From Chrysomallon squamiferum (lineage: Eukaryota > Mollusca > Gastropoda > Neomphalida > Peltospiridae): 64,000 nucleotides of DNA. The notes beneath the pieces were generated by a model. The model saw only the letters and a program-made list of their open reading frames with translations, did not search any database and was not told the DNA's origin. The stretch lies in NCBI GenBank assembly GCA_012295275.1, contig CM022668.1, positions 6,463,529 to 6,527,528 of the forward strand, read 5' to 3'. A program made the translations under genes and the position numbers. Numbering within the stretch: position 1 is the stretch's first letter; each line of letters begins with the position of its first letter. This document shows, in pieces, positions 62,978 through 64,000 of the stretch.

Positions 62978-62979
62978 TA

Positions 62980-63043
<64 letters not shown>

Positions 63044-63141
63044 ACAAAACAATGGGTTCTTTTTGTTCCATTTTAACAAATACTGGCATCATCATATTAT
63101 CAACAAACTGTCTGTCTGTCTGTTCATCTGTTTCATTGACA
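57666..63141. other. noncoding flank between NAGS and the right-hand gene
   Basis: AT-rich sequence with (ATT)n at 59212-59250, T-rich 61100-61216, (AAT)n at 62285-62325 and 62886-63029. No supported coding exon; short open frames such as 61277-61507 lack splice context or similarity I recognise. Confidence 0.6.
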
Positions 63142-63270
63142 TCATAATTCCATAGGAATGGGTGGAGCAAGTTTTAAAGTGAAGTTTTCGTGTTGAAAAA
63201 TTGTTCCTGATCGCGTTCCACGAGCACCTCTAGAATGTTCTAGTTTAGACAGTTCTGTTAGAATTGCCAG
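63142..63270 (-). CDS. unrecognised gene, terminal coding exon
   Basis: Forty-two codons plus TGA (63144-63142). The local CpG content is higher than in the flanking repeats, as expected for coding sequence here. Confidence 0.68.
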   Translation of the reverse strand: MAILTELSKLEHSRGARGTRSGTIFQHENFTLKLAPPIPMEL

Positions 63271-63394
63271 CTATAAAAACAAATAAAATATAAAAATTAT
63301 AATTAAATAAAATAAAACAAAATAATTAATGGTACTAATAATGTGAAATGTAAAATGATTTTAAAATTTAAAACACATAAAAAGAATGGGATAA

Positions 63395-63454
<60 letters not shown>

Positions 63455-63777
63455 GATAATCAAAAAAAAATTAGTAATGATAAAATAAATATTTAAAAAA
63501 AAAAAATTAATTTGTTATCTTCATATTAAAACATACAAAATACAGATTCAAGTAGTTACAGAATCAACTGAAGACACAAATACAACAAACATTTCAAGGA
63601 TAGACAGAATTAAAATATGAATATTTATATGTAAAATTATCTAACTTTCAGGATTTGGTGAATAAGAAAGGAATCTTGAAGATTAAATTCAGCTGTTTGC
63701 TTACTTACCCGTGAAGGAGTTTTCATTGCCTTGCGAACATTTTCAAATGCTTGGATATGTTGTGGATTTATGCTTTT
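63142..63777 (-). CDS. unrecognised protein, last two coding exons (3' end of a gene entering from the right)
   Basis: Two minus-strand exons join in phase 0: 63709-63777 (KSINPQHIQAFENVRKAMKT, PSR) and 63142-63270 (LAILTELSKLEHSRGARGTR, then LKLAPPIPMEL and TGA). Splice signals are good: TTACAG acceptor, CGG|GTAAGT donor, TTATAG acceptor. The 65 residues are charged, with no membrane segment or domain I can name. I do not recognise the family; the rest of the gene lies beyond base 64000. Confidence 0.7.
63399..63451. repeat. (AAT)n microsatellite
   Basis: Perfect trinucleotide tract in the intron of the right-hand gene. Confidence 0.95.
63709..63777 (-). CDS. unrecognised gene, penultimate exon
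   Basis: Twenty-three codons, phase 0 in and out, with a strong GTAAGT donor at 63708-63703. Confidence 0.68.
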
Positions 63778-64000
63778 CTGTAATAAAATAATAATTTTTC
63801 ATTAATGAGAAGAAACATGTAACCAAACTGCCTAATAAAATACAGAAAGATTGGATCTCATCAGATTATTTTCCAATTTAAAATATTTTATTCCTTTTTT
63901 GCCATTTTGTTGAGTTTACTGAGTTAAACAGTGTGTTTTTAAAGACAGAGATTTATTATGTTCACAATAGAGTATAATAATATTTATTTATTTATTTATT

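Overview
The window is eukaryotic nuclear DNA, almost certainly from an invertebrate animal. It is AT-rich, has many short exons with GT-AG boundaries, and is crowded with microsatellites ((GA)n, (CA)n, (TAG)n, (AAT)n, (TTTA)n). An animal-type N-acetylglutamate synthase argues against insects and nematodes, which lack the urea-cycle enzyme, and suits a mollusc or other lophotrochozoan. That placement is inference; no species is claimed. Most open frames in the window are translated microsatellites, not genes.

Layout. (1) 106-19591, minus strand: the first 23 coding exons (about 996 residues) of a neurobeachin-like BEACH-family gene (NBEAL1/NBEAL2 type). The start codon is at 19591 and the gene runs off the left edge before its PH, BEACH and WD40 parts. 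(2) 19592-42157: a 22.5 kb stretch with no recognisable coding exon. It is clearly richer in CpG than its flanks and carries four perfect TGACGTCA (CRE) sites, a CRE plus TATA promoter-like module at 31.8 kb and several candidate untranslated exons. (3) 42182-55228, plus strand: a complete 14-coding-exon NAGS gene (562 residues; mitochondrial N-acetylglutamate synthase). (4) 55229-63141: NAGS 3' flank with simple repeats. (5) 63142-63777, minus strand: the last two coding exons of an unrecognised gene that enters from the right edge.

The two named genes are divergently transcribed. They have no known functional link: one makes a membrane-trafficking scaffold, the other the allosteric activator of urea-cycle carbamoyl phosphate synthetase.

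The most striking pattern is that at seven exon ends (six exons of the left gene, exons 8, 9, 12, 16, 17 and 21, plus NAGS exon 12) the exon-intron boundary itself has been copied into a tandem array in the adjacent intron. Each unit carries a splice site plus 10-75 exon bases, often spaced by a microsatellite. One array supplies an in-frame upstream acceptor that would add a threonine-rich segment. A CpG-rich 806-bp TA-flanked inverted-repeat transposon lies in the last NAGS intron.
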